10,869 nucleotides of DNA from Deltaproteobacteria bacterium (GCA_019312985.1 JAFDCC010000075.1:1-10869), one strand, 5' to 3'. Counted from the first letter of the stretch, positions 1 to 6,874 are shown. The notes: generated from the letters alone by a model not told the origin. Translations and numbers: made by a program.

Positions 1-432
1 CTCGAGGAGTCGGTTGCCGCCACCAGCCAACTGTTCCACGAAAATGCCGTTGCCGTGGTCAAAATGATCCCCACCTTTCCGATCAGGGTGTTTGCCGACC
101 GGGACCGGATCATGCAGGTAGTCATCAACCTGCTCTCCAATGCGGCCAAGTTCAGCCCGCGGGACACGGGAAGGGTAACCGTCCGTCTTTATTTCAAGGG
201 AAGGGAGATCCGGGTCGAGGTGGCGGACAACGGCCCCGGTATCCATCCCGACGAACAGCAGAAGATCTTCGAGAAATTCAAGCAGATAACCGACCTCAGG
301 AACGGTAAACCGACGGGGACAGGGCTGGGCCTCGCCATCTGCCGCCGTATCATAGAGTATCACAACGGCGCGATCTGGGTTGAGAGCGTTCCCGGCGAGG
401 GGGCCAAGCTCATCTTTTCCCTGCCGGAATAG
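1..432 (+). CDS. Sensor histidine kinase, C-terminal ATPase domain (5' end cut off)
   Basis: The reading frame is open from base 1 to the TAG at 430-432, giving the last 143 residues of a larger protein. It is a GHKL/HATPase_c domain, which binds ATP and phosphorylates the conserved histidine of the dimerisation domain in a two-component system. All boxes are visible in order: N box NLLSNAAKF (residues 43-51), G1 box DNGPGI (76-81), F box IFEKF (89-93), G2 box GTGLGLAI (106-113), and the closing strand ending FSLPE. The dimerisation helix, histidine and input domain lie outside the window, so the signal cannot be read. The region between F and G2 boxes and the IWVES ending resemble PAS-linked or symporter-linked kinases; this is only an impression. 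The gene converges on the exonuclease gene with 6 bases between stop codons and no visible terminator. Its cognate regulator is not in view. Confidence 0.93.
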   Translation, partial: LEESVAATSQLFHENAVAVVKMIPTFPIRVFADRDRIMQVVINLLSNAAKFSPRDTGRVTVRLYFKGREIRVEVADNGPGIHPDEQQKIFEKFKQITDLRNGKPTGTGLGLAICRRIIEYHNGAIWVESVPGEGAKLIFSLPE

Positions 433-438
433 CCGGGG

Positions 439-1143
439 TCAGGGCCTGGCGATCTTGAGCAGTTCCTTGAGGTTTTTGATGCCGCAGCCGGCCAGAAAAG
501 GTACAAAGCGCTGGAAAAGCTGGGCGGTGATGTAGGCATCGCTGAAGGCGTTATGGGCTTTGCCTCCGTCGATACCGTATTTCCTGGCCATGGAAAAGAG
601 GTCTGACTGCAGGGTCATTCCCTGGTAATGCCTGGCAAAGCGCGAGTCATTGGCGGCAAGCCAGTCGTGCAGGGTCGAGGTGTCAAGGGCCCTGTTGTAT
701 AGGGAGACGCCGAAGGCTTCCTGCAGGGGCCTGTTGACAAAGTTGAGGTCGATGTGGACAAAGTGGCCGATGAGGACCGCGCCGCCGATAAAGGTGACGA
801 AATCACCCAGAACGTTCAGCATATCCTCGGCACATTCGAGGTCGGTGTGGGTGATTTCATGCACCACGACGCTCCTGTGCTTCAGCTCGCACTCGGGCTT
901 TACCAGCCGGTAAAAGGTGCGGCCCGGGTAAATCGTCGTGCCCCGCAGCTTCACCGCGCCTATGGATATGATGGCGTCCCGCTTGAAGTCGAGGCCGGTC
1001 AGCTCCGTGTCAAAGGCGACGAACTCGGTTTCCTCGATGCCCTCTTTGACGTTCAGCCGCCGGCTTAATTCCTGCTGCTTTTGCAGCCAGTCCGGCAAAT
1101 CGGCCCGGGGCCGGCCCAGGATCTTTTGAAAAAAAGAGGTCAC
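439..1143 (-). CDS. DEDDh 3'-5' exonuclease, DNA polymerase III epsilon-like
   Basis: 234 residues, a stand-alone RNase T/DnaQ-fold exonuclease that would remove nucleotides from 3' ends of DNA or RNA using two metal ions. All DEDDh residues are present: Exo I FDTELTGLD gives D45 and E47, Exo II IGHFVHIDLNFV gives D132, and Exo III HNAFSDA gives H197 and D202. There is no clamp-binding or polymerase domain, and the 40-residue N-terminal leader is outside the fold, so I do not call it dnaQ, the replicative proofreader. The substrate is unknown. The start is GTG (1143-1141), preceded by AAGGTG five bases upstream. It overlaps the stop codon of the upstream gene as GTGA, so the two are almost surely translated from one message. 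Proteins of this type are often found beside CRP-CBS-DUF294 proteins in proteobacteria, as far as I recall, which fits the arrangement here. Confidence 0.92.
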   Translation of the reverse strand: MTSFFQKILGRPRADLPDWLQKQQELSRRLNVKEGIEETEFVAFDTELTGLDFKRDAIISIGAVKLRGTTIYPGRTFYRLVKPECELKHRSVVVHEITHTDLECAEDMLNVLGDFVTFIGGAVLIGHFVHIDLNFVNRPLQEAFGVSLYNRALDTSTLHDWLAANDSRFARHYQGMTLQSDLFSMARKYGIDGGKAHNAFSDAYITAQLFQRFVPFLAGCGIKNLKELLKIARP

Positions 1144-3023
1144 GGCAGCACCTTGCCGCTCCAGTAATCACCTTCGATCTCATCGTAGAGCCGGGCCGTT
1201 AACTGGAACGACTCCTTCAGGGTCTTCCTTTCAAAGTTGGTGAGGCTGTAGGGATTGATAAAATTGTCCGGGGTCAATCCTTCTTCCGCCTGGTGCAGCT
1301 GGCTGCGGATGAGCTGGGAATTGAGGTAGCCGAAGGCCTGGCCCATGTCCTCGGCAACCTTGAAGCCGTGCCTTGACGTGAGCTCCTTGAGACGGCCGAG
1401 GGTGGAACCGCGGGCGACCCCCTTTGCGAGGCTGAAAATTCTGGCACAGCCGACAAGGGGCAGAATCCCTCGCCGGTAAAGGTCAAGCTCGTTTTTGTGC
1501 CCGCCGCCCTTTTCCACCACGAAATTCTTGAAAAATCCGAGGGGCGGCCGTTCATGGAGCGTCTCGGCGGCAACTGCCTCCATGAGCCCCCTGGACTGGC
1601 CTGTGCGTTTCTCGAGGTACTCGCGCAGGGAGTCCACCCGGGCCTTTTCGCCCCGAACGGCCCGCATATCGAAAAAACCGGCGTCAAGGCCGGTGCCGGC
1701 GCCGGTGCCCCACTTTTTAAACCCTTCCCGCCAGGCCGATGCAGCCCGGATGTTTGCAGCCTGCAGACACTGTCCGGCGCCGTTGATCCGGCAGTTCTGC
1801 ATGGCGCTGTTCAGCGTTTCCGCCAGGCGGTTGAAATATGCGGCGGTTTCTTTTGCCGCATCCGGCGAGGCAGCATCCTGGTGGACGATACCCATTTCGA
1901 CGCCGAAGCTCAGGGTAAGTTCATGCCTGCCGCCCGCTCCGAAGAAAAAGAGGGAATAGGGCACCGGCCCGGGGCCGTTGTCTTTTTCAAAGATATCGAC
2001 CACGGTGTTGCAGATTTTTTCCAGGAGCTCGGTGATCATCCCGGTAATGTTGTGTGGCCTGGCGCCGTGGCGCAGAAGGGAGGAGACCGCCTTATAGAAT
2101 TTAGGGGCGGTTCCCTGCAGCTCCGCAATTGTTCTAACGTGAGCTATTTCCTTCACGAGAACGGTGGGGGACGAACCCTGGAGGAGCATGAAATCGTGGT
2201 TGGTCAGCAGGCCAAGGAGCCTGCCGTTCTCCAGGATGAGGATGTGGTGGATCCTGTGCCGGATCATTTTCATCAAAGCCTCGAAGCAGTTGTCCTCTGC
2301 ATCAACGCTAATAAGAGGGGCGCTCATGATCTCCCTGACCGGGGCGGCAACATCCCGGGCCACGGCAACCACCTTTTCCCGGAAGTCGCGGTCGGTAACC
2401 ATGCCGAGGGGCTGCCCGGCGGAGTCGACGACGACAAGGGAGCCGATCCGCTGGGCCGCCATGTCGGCGGCGGCCTGCTGAATGGTTGTGTCCAGCGCCA
2501 CGGTTCTGGGTTCGGCGCGGACAATATCCCTGACGGCGGTGCTGAACAGCAGCTGTTCCCCGGTAGTCCCGCCGGTGTACGCCTTGCGCGTCTCCTCGTA
2601 GGTTTTGTCTAGCAGGTTGACAAAAAAGGACTTGATAAAATACTGGTTTACCTCGTGGTTTTCCTGGAGGAGGGCAAGGACTGTTTTTCTGGGAACCTTG
2701 TAGCAGATGGTGTCTTCGATGGCGACGACGTTGTTCCTGGAACGGTCGCCGCTGAGGATGGACAGCATGCCGAAGTGTTCCCCCTCACCGCGCAGGTCAA
2801 GGACAACCTCCTCGTCGTTGTCGAGTGCCTGAAAGACCTTGACCCCGCCCTTCTTGATGATGCCGAGAAATTCGCTCGGCGGCCCGTCCTGTTGGAGGAT
2901 TTCCTCGCCCCGCGGGGAATAATCCATGGCAATATCAGCCGCCATTTTTCCAAGGGTCTCCCCGGAAAGCAGGTTGAACGGTATGACATTTTTCAAAAAA
3001 TCAACGATCTCTTCTTGTAGCAT
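1140..3023 (-). CDS. CRP-like/CBS pair/DUF294 nucleotidyltransferase-fold regulatory protein
   Basis: 627 residues from the ATG at 3023. Domains in order: a cyclic-nucleotide-binding fold (about 10-140), CBS domain 1 (about 167-222, ending GMVTDRDF), CBS domain 2 (about 232-283, ending LLGLLTNHDF), a GlnD/DUF294-type nucleotidyltransferase fold (about 300-450), and the DUF294 C-terminal substrate-binding-like domain (about 460-610, with PPLGFFKNFVVEKGG and DLYRRGILPLVGCARI). No signal peptide or membrane segment is seen, so it should be cytoplasmic. CBS pairs usually sense adenine nucleotides, suggesting a nucleotide-responsive regulator. The nucleotidyltransferase signature reads GAGGRHELTLSFGVEM where the family has roughly GSxGRxEQTLxTDQDN, so both catalytic aspartates are missing; enzymatic activity is unlikely. 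The CRP-like pocket also lacks the usual glutamate (FGM for FGE). A TTG at 3032 is in frame but sits directly on the ribosome binding site, so the ATG is preferred. It is the first gene of an operon with the exonuclease. The family is clear; the function is not. Confidence 0.9.
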   Translation of the reverse strand: MLQEEIVDFLKNVIPFNLLSGETLGKMAADIAMDYSPRGEEILQQDGPPSEFLGIIKKGGVKVFQALDNDEEVVLDLRGEGEHFGMLSILSGDRSRNNVVAIEDTICYKVPRKTVLALLQENHEVNQYFIKSFFVNLLDKTYEETRKAYTGGTTGEQLLFSTAVRDIVRAEPRTVALDTTIQQAAADMAAQRIGSLVVVDSAGQPLGMVTDRDFREKVVAVARDVAAPVREIMSAPLISVDAEDNCFEALMKMIRHRIHHILILENGRLLGLLTNHDFMLLQGSSPTVLVKEIAHVRTIAELQGTAPKFYKAVSSLLRHGARPHNITGMITELLEKICNTVVDIFEKDNGPGPVPYSLFFFGAGGRHELTLSFGVEMGIVHQDAASPDAAKETAAYFNRLAETLNSAMQNCRINGAGQCLQAANIRAASAWREGFKKWGTGAGTGLDAGFFDMRAVRGEKARVDSLREYLEKRTGQSRGLMEAVAAETLHERPPLGFFKNFVVEKGGGHKNELDLYRRGILPLVGCARIFSLAKGVARGSTLGRLKELTSRHGFKVAEDMGQAFGYLNSQLIRSQLHQAEEGLTPDNFINPYSLTNFERKTLKESFQLTARLYDEIEGDYWSGKVLP

Positions 3024-3034
3024 GCCCTGCAAGC

Positions 3035-3040
3035 CCTCCA
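3035..3040 (-). promoter_or_regulatory. Ribosome binding site that decides the start of the CRP-CBS-DUF294 gene
   Basis: On the minus strand the sequence reads TGGAGGG just upstream. It lies 1-2 bases from the in-frame TTG at 3032, which is too close, and 10-11 bases from the ATG at 3023, which is slightly long but workable. The ATG is therefore the better start, shortening the longest reading frame by three residues. Confidence 0.6.
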
Positions 3041-3166
3041 GGAAAGTGACCTGTTTGAAAACAGCGCTCCACCGTCTCTGTCTCTACCAGTCCCATAATG
3101 ATGCCAATTATCTCCCTGTTGGGCAAGCCCTAACTAACGGGGCTGGCAAAATCTGGGCTGCTGCCC

Positions 3167-3199
3167 CGGGCGGTGAAACGGCCCGCGCTTATTTTTTTT
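3167..3199 (+). terminator. Terminator-like hairpin with T8 tract, no obvious upstream gene
   Basis: CGGGC (3167-3171) pairs with GCCCG (3181-3185) around a nine-base loop, followed after six bases by eight T residues (3192-3199). The stem is short and the gap before the T run is long, so it is weaker than a textbook intrinsic terminator. It points along the plus strand, but no plus-strand gene ends before it. It could end a small RNA, block antisense transcription from within the DUF294 operon, or be chance. Confidence 0.3.
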
Positions 3200-3215
3200 G
3201 TCATTGAAAATGCGC

Positions 3216-3243
3216 TTGATAAAGTAAAAGTAGGCGGTATATT
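3216..3243 (+). promoter_or_regulatory. Sigma70-type promoter for the isochorismatase-family gene
   Basis: TTGATA (3216-3221) and TATATT (3238-3243) each match five of six consensus bases, with a 16-base spacer. The surrounding bases are AT-rich within a GC-rich genome. Transcription would begin near 3250, giving a leader of about 90 bases. It may also drive alaS, because no separate promoter was seen in the 42 bases between the two genes. Confidence 0.55.
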
Positions 3244-3340
3244 GAAAGGTTATGCAATGTTTCAGCATTCCATCCGGGGTGCTGCCGCGGTCGGCTTCTT
3301 TTCGGGAGCCGGGTAAAACAGTCCTTACAAGGAGGGCGCC

Positions 3341-3904
3341 ATGCCTGAAAACCATGACATGCTGACACCGCAGCGCTGCTGCCTCATGATCGTTGACCCG
3401 CAGGAACGGCTCATGGCCGCCGTCCACAAGGCCGACCGGGTGGTGCGCAATGCGAGCCTGCTTTTTCACTGTGCCCGGACCCTTGCAATCCCTGTTTTGG
3501 CGACAACGCAGTACCGGAAGGGGCTCGGCCCCTTTGTTCCCGAACTGGAAAAGCTTCTTGCCGGCGTTCCCACCATCGACAAGACCGAGTTCAACGGCTT
3601 TGCCAATGCAGCGGTGCGGGAGGCGGTGGAAGCGCTGCCCGGAACCGTCGACACCATCCTCCTCGCCGGGGCCGAAGCGCATATCTGCATCTTCCAGACT
3701 GCCATGGGAGCCCGGGCCGCCGGCCTCCATCCGTGGATCGCGGCGGATGCCGTTTCGTCGAGGAAAAAAAGAAACGCCAAACTGGCGCTGAACCGGATGC
3801 AGGCCATGGGCATGAGCGTCGGCCCCACGGAAATGGCTGTATACGAACTGCTGCAGCAGGCCGGCACCCCTGCTTTTAAGGCCATGCTGCCCCATTTGAA
3901 ATAA
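3341..3904 (+). CDS. Isochorismatase-family cysteine hydrolase
   Basis: 187 residues, the normal length for the small single-domain isochorismatase-like hydrolases (YcaC/ISOC type). These use an Asp-Lys-Cys triad to hydrolyse small amides or related bonds. The triad is visible: D19 in IVDPQERL, K81 in DKTEFNGF, and C116 in GAEAHICIFQTA. The G-x-E-x-H-x-C context around the cysteine, including the usual cis-peptide position, is intact. The family covers nicotinamidases, isochorismatases and N-carbamoyl hydrolases, and I cannot assign a substrate. No signal peptide is seen, so it is probably cytoplasmic. The ATG is preceded by AAGGAGGG with four bases to the start, a strong site. It has its own promoter and lies 42 bases before alaS, so the two may be co-transcribed, though nothing links their functions. 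Confidence 0.92.
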   Translation: MPENHDMLTPQRCCLMIVDPQERLMAAVHKADRVVRNASLLFHCARTLAIPVLATTQYRKGLGPFVPELEKLLAGVPTIDKTEFNGFANAAVREAVEALPGTVDTILLAGAEAHICIFQTAMGARAAGLHPWIAADAVSSRKKRNAKLALNRMQAMGMSVGPTEMAVYELLQQAGTPAFKAMLPHLK

Positions 3905-3946
3905 CGGCCCTTCGGCTCTTACCAGAAAACAAACCAGGAACATACC

Positions 3947-6592
3947 ATGACAGGCAACGATATCCGTTCACAGTTTCTCAGTTTTTTCGCCGGCCACGAC
4001 CACGCCATCATCGAGAGCTCATCGCTGGTCCCCCAGGATGACCCGACCCTGCTTTTTACCAACTCCGGCATGGTGCAGTTCAAACGGGTTTTCATGGGGG
4101 AGGAAAAAAGGGATTACAAGCGGGCCTCCACCTGCCAGCGCTGCGTCCGCGCCGGCGGCAAGCATAATGATTTGGAGAACGTCGGCTATACAGCCCGGCA
4201 CCACACTTTTTTCGAGATGCTCGGCAACTTTTCCTTTGGCGACTATTTCAAGGAGGGTGCCATCCGCATGGCCTGGGAGTTTCTCACCGTAAACCTCGGG
4301 CTTGACAGGGAGAAGCTCTGGGTCTCGGTCTTCGAGGATGACGACGAGGCCTTTGCGTTGTGGGAAAAGGTAGAGGATCTGCCAAAGGGCCGCATCGTCC
4401 GGCTGGGAGAGTCTGAAAACTTCTGGGCCATGGGCGATACCGGCCCCTGCGGCCCCTGTTCCGAGATCCACATCGACCAGGGGCCTGCGGTGGGCTGCGG
4501 CCGGCCGGACTGTGCCCTCGGCTGTGACTGTGACCGTTACCTTGAACTCTGGAATCTGGTATTTATGCAGTTTTACCGGGATGAAAGCGGCAAAATGACC
4601 CCCCTGCCGAAGCCCAGCATCGATACCGGCATGGGCCTGGAACGCGTTGCCGCCGTGCTGCAGGGCAAGGACAACAACTACGATTCCGACCTCTTTTCCG
4701 GCCTCATCGGCAGGATAGCCGGGTTGAGCGGCAAAGAATACGGTGCCGATGCAAAGATCGACACGGCCATGCGCGTTATTGCGGACCACAGCCGGGCCGC
4801 AGCCTTCCTGGTAGCGGACGGCATGCTGCCCTCCAACGAGGGACGGGGGTATGTCCTGCGCCGCATCATGCGGCGGGCGGTGCGCTTTGGGCGCTTTCTC
4901 GGCCTGAAGCAGCCCTTTTTGGCAGAGATAACCGCTGAAGTCCTGCGGGGCATGGAGGAGGCCTATCCCCACCTGGCCGAGTCTGCAAACCTTCTTGCCA
5001 GGGTGGTCAGCAACGAGGAGGAGCGGTTCCTCGAAACCCTGGACAACGGCCTTGCCATCCTCAACAGCGAGATAGGCAGGCTGCAGAAAAGCGGCGGCAG
5101 CACTGTGCCGGGGAATTTCATCTTCAAGCTTTATGACACCTATGGCTTTCCCGTTGATATCGTCCGGGACATTGCCCTTGAAAAGGGATTCTCCATAGAT
5201 CAGGACGGTTTTGCCAAAGCCATGGAGGAGCAGCGGGCCCTGTCGAAGAAATCATGGAAGGGCGGGACCCTGGCGGCCATGCCCCCCGGGGTGAAGAAGC
5301 TTGTCGAAGACGGCCACAAGACCGTATTCGTTGGCTACAAGACCCATCGGGCCAGTTCGGTCATCAAAGGGCTGGTGGACCAGGACGGGGAAGCGGCCAC
5401 AAGGGCCCAAGAGGGCGAGCGCGTATCGATCTTCTGCCCGGAGACCCCCTTTTACGCAGAGGCCGGCGGCCAGATAGGCGACCAGGGAGAGATAACCGGG
5501 CCGCAGGGCAAGGCGACGGTCCTCGACACCACCATAGTCGCCGACGGCGCCGTCCTCCATGAGGCGGAGGTGACCCGGGGGACGCTGTCGCTCGATGAGC
5601 CGGTTGAGCTGCACGTGAAAGAGGGCAGGCGCCAGTGCATTGCCGCCAACCATTCGGCCACGCATATCCTGCACGCGGTCATGAAGTCGGTGCTCGGCGA
5701 CCATGTCAAGCAGTCGGGATCACTCGTGACCCCGGAGAAACTGCGTTTCGACTTTACCCATTTCTCTCCCCTGACGCCGGAGGAGATTGCCACCATAGAA
5801 AAGATCGCCAATGAACAGATACGGGAAAACACCCTCCTGGATACAGCCATGCTCGAGCGGGAGGAGGCCATCAAGGCAGGGGCCGTTGCCCTTTTCGGTG
5901 AAAAATACGGGGAAACGGTGCGGGTGGTTTCCATCGGCAGCTTCAGCAGGGAACTCTGCGGCGGCACACATGTCCGGGCGACCGGCGAAATCGGCCTGGT
6001 GAAGATCACCGCCGAAACCGGCATTGCCGCCGGGGTCCGCCGTATCGAGGCGGTCACCGGCCCGGAAGCGTTCAGGATGGTCCAGGACCGGGAGAGGCAG
6101 CTGGCCCGGCTTGCCTCCCTGCTGCGGGTCCCGCCGGAAAACATAGAAGCAAAAATTGAGAAGCTGCTGGGTGCCAACAAGGACCTGGAAAAAGAGGTGA
6201 GCCGCCTCACCGCCCGGCTCGCCCTCAGTGATATTGACAGCCTTATTGCCGCTGCCGCGACGGTCGGTGATACCAGGGTTGTCGTGAGCCGCGTTGTCCT
6301 CGACTCCCCCAAAACACTCCGGGAGATGGGGGACAGGATCCGGGACAAGCTGAAAAGCGGCATCGTTATCCTCGGCGGCGAGTACCAGGGAAAGGCCGCC
6401 CTTTTGGCCATGGTTTCCAGGGATTTGACCGGCAGGTACCGGGCCGGGGACATCATCAGGGAAATCGCGGCGCTGGTGGGAGGCAAAGGCGGCGGTCGGC
6501 CCGACATGGCCCAGGCCGGCGGCCCCAACCCGGATAAGCTCAATGAGGCCCTGGGGGCAGCCTGCGATATCATCGAGGCGCAGGGCGGCTGA
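3947..6592 (+). CDS. alaS: Alanyl-tRNA synthetase
   Basis: 881 residues, full length (bacterial AlaRS is about 875). It charges tRNA-Ala with alanine in the cytoplasm and clears mischarged Ser- and Gly-tRNA-Ala. The class II catalytic core is at residues 1 to about 240, with the motif 2 region RASTCQRCVRAGGKHND (59-75) and motif 3 GMGLERVAAV (228-237). A tRNA-recognition region follows to about 450. The editing domain carries both metal-binding pairs, HSATH (H569, H573) and CGGTH (C671, H675). The C-terminal part has a coiled segment (about 732-760) and the glycine-rich GGKGGGRPDMAQAGG (845-859) of the C-Ala domain. A cysteine cluster, CGRPDCALGCDC (184-195), sits in the catalytic domain and is a known AlaRS variant. 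The ribosome binding site before the ATG is modest (CCAGGA). It follows the hydrolase gene by 42 bases and is followed by terminator-like hairpins. Confidence 0.99.
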   Translation: MTGNDIRSQFLSFFAGHDHAIIESSSLVPQDDPTLLFTNSGMVQFKRVFMGEEKRDYKRASTCQRCVRAGGKHNDLENVGYTARHHTFFEMLGNFSFGDYFKEGAIRMAWEFLTVNLGLDREKLWVSVFEDDDEAFALWEKVEDLPKGRIVRLGESENFWAMGDTGPCGPCSEIHIDQGPAVGCGRPDCALGCDCDRYLELWNLVFMQFYRDESGKMTPLPKPSIDTGMGLERVAAVLQGKDNNYDSDLFSGLIGRIAGLSGKEYGADAKIDTAMRVIADHSRAAAFLVADGMLPSNEGRGYVLRRIMRRAVRFGRFLGLKQPFLAEITAEVLRGMEEAYPHLAESANLLARVVSNEEERFLETLDNGLAILNSEIGRLQKSGGSTVPGNFIFKLYDTYGFPVDIVRDIALEKGFSIDQDGFAKAMEEQRALSKKSWKGGTLAAMPPGVKKLVEDGHKTVFVGYKTHRASSVIKGLVDQDGEAATRAQEGERVSIFCPETPFYAEAGGQIGDQGEITGPQGKATVLDTTIVADGAVLHEAEVTRGTLSLDEPVELHVKEGRRQCIAANHSATHILHAVMKSVLGDHVKQSGSLVTPEKLRFDFTHFSPLTPEEIATIEKIANEQIRENTLLDTAMLEREEAIKAGAVALFGEKYGETVRVVSIGSFSRELCGGTHVRATGEIGLVKITAETGIAAGVRRIEAVTGPEAFRMVQDRERQLARLASLLRVPPENIEAKIEKLLGANKDLEKEVSRLTARLALSDIDSLIAAAATVGDTRVVVSRVVLDSPKTLREMGDRIRDKLKSGIVILGGEYQGKAALLAMVSRDLTGRYRAGDIIREIAALVGGKGGGRPDMAQAGGPNPDKLNEALGAACDIIEAQGG

Positions 6593-6632
6593 CAGCTCCA
6601 CCTTGCTCGCCGGGTGTGAAGGGAGGCTTTCC

Positions 6633-6836
6633 ATGCTTCACCGCATTACCGGCAGGGGAAGACAGGTGTTTCTGCAGGCCCTAAGGGCCTGTTTCCTTGC
6701 GGCGTTCCCTGAGCAGCTGAAAATTTTCCAATCTCTTGGCGCAACAGAGAAGAATTCCTTATTTACCGGCCGCCAGGTATGGGGCGCCGGTCTTTTTTTC
6801 GCCTTGCCGTCCGGCAAATACCCGCATGAAAATTGA
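6633..6836 (+). CDS. Possible 67-aa small protein, unrecognised
   Basis: I do not recognise this protein. The ATG at 6633 has a strong ribosome binding site (AAGGGAGG, 6619-6626) six bases upstream, which is why I list it. The product would be basic near the N-terminus (MLHRITGRGRQ), then partly hydrophobic (FLQALRACFLAAF), with no clear domain or full membrane helix. Against it: its 3' half is built from the intrinsic terminator at 6765-6799, so most transcripts would end before the stop codon, and a perfect hairpin lies inside it. It may be a chance frame, a leader peptide, or the remnant of a lost gene. Confidence 0.2.
   Translation: MLHRITGRGRQVFLQALRACFLAAFPEQLKIFQSLGATEKNSLFTGRQVWGAGLFFALPSGKYPHEN
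6675..6691 (+). terminator. Perfect 7-bp hairpin after alaS, possible weak terminator
   Basis: CAGGCCC (6675-6681) and GGGCCTG (6685-6691) form a perfect GC-rich stem with a TAA loop, followed by TTTCCTT. The T run is interrupted, so termination would be weak on its own. It lies about 80 bases after the alaS stop and could act as a 3'-end stabiliser or a first, leaky stop before the stronger terminator downstream. Confidence 0.4.
6765..6799 (+). terminator. Intrinsic terminator ending the alaS transcription unit
   Basis: ACCGGC (6765-6770) pairs with GCCGGT (6786-6791). The stem continues inward, after a one-base bulge, with GCC (6772-6774) pairing GGC (6783-6785) around an eight-base loop. 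After one C come seven T residues (6793-6799). This is a standard Rho-independent terminator and insulates the atp promoter from readthrough of alaS. A second short hairpin, TTGCC/GGCAA at 6804-6817, follows directly. Confidence 0.8.
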
Positions 6837-6845
6837 TAAAAAAAG

Positions 6846-6874
6846 TTGACAGGGGCGTCCGTATACATTAGATA
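6846..6874 (+). promoter_or_regulatory. Sigma70-type promoter for the atp operon
   Basis: An exact TTGACA (6846-6851) is followed 17 bases later by TAGATA (6869-6874), a weaker -10 match; TTAGAT with a 16-base spacer is the alternative. An A-rich run directly upstream (6838-6844) could serve as an UP element. The position, after the terminator and about 80 bases before the first atp gene, fits a strong housekeeping promoter. The -35 is convincing; the exact -10 is less certain. Confidence 0.7.

Larger units (their letters stand above)
3024..3340. other. Divergent intergenic region between the DUF294 operon and the hydrolase gene
   Basis: 317 bases without a supportable gene. It holds a GC-rich hairpin followed by eight T residues on the plus strand (3167-3199), a short hairpin at 3126-3144 (AGCCC/GGGCT, loop of nine), and a sigma70-like promoter for the hydrolase gene (3216-3243). 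It also holds a 7-base-pair stem in that gene's leader (3292-3298 with 3305-3311, one G-U pair). I found no clear promoter for the minus-strand operon, though one must lie here or use a non-consensus sequence. Confidence 0.6.

Noticed and set aside
1497..2612. 371-codon plus-strand frame opposite the CRP-CBS-DUF294 gene
   Set aside because: It is antisense to a gene with clear domains, its translation shows no domain, and no ribosome binding site stands out. Long shadow frames are common in GC-rich DNA.
3080..3115. Possible sigma54 promoter for the minus-strand operon (TTGGCAT on the minus strand)
   Set aside because: The -24-like TGGCA is present but the -12 GC at the required spacing is not; it reads GGG instead.
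3134..3943. 269-codon minus-strand frame over the hydrolase gene and its promoter
   Set aside because: The opposing gene has an intact catalytic triad, promoter and ribosome binding site, while this frame has no recognisable content.
3905..3946. Terminator or promoter between the hydrolase gene and alaS
   Set aside because: The gap has only a very short GGCCCTTCGGCTC-like fold with no T run and no paired -35/-10, so nothing there separates the two genes.
5452..6573. 373-codon minus-strand frame inside alaS
   Set aside because: It is Ser/Arg/Pro-rich with no domain and opposite a complete alaS; shadow frame.
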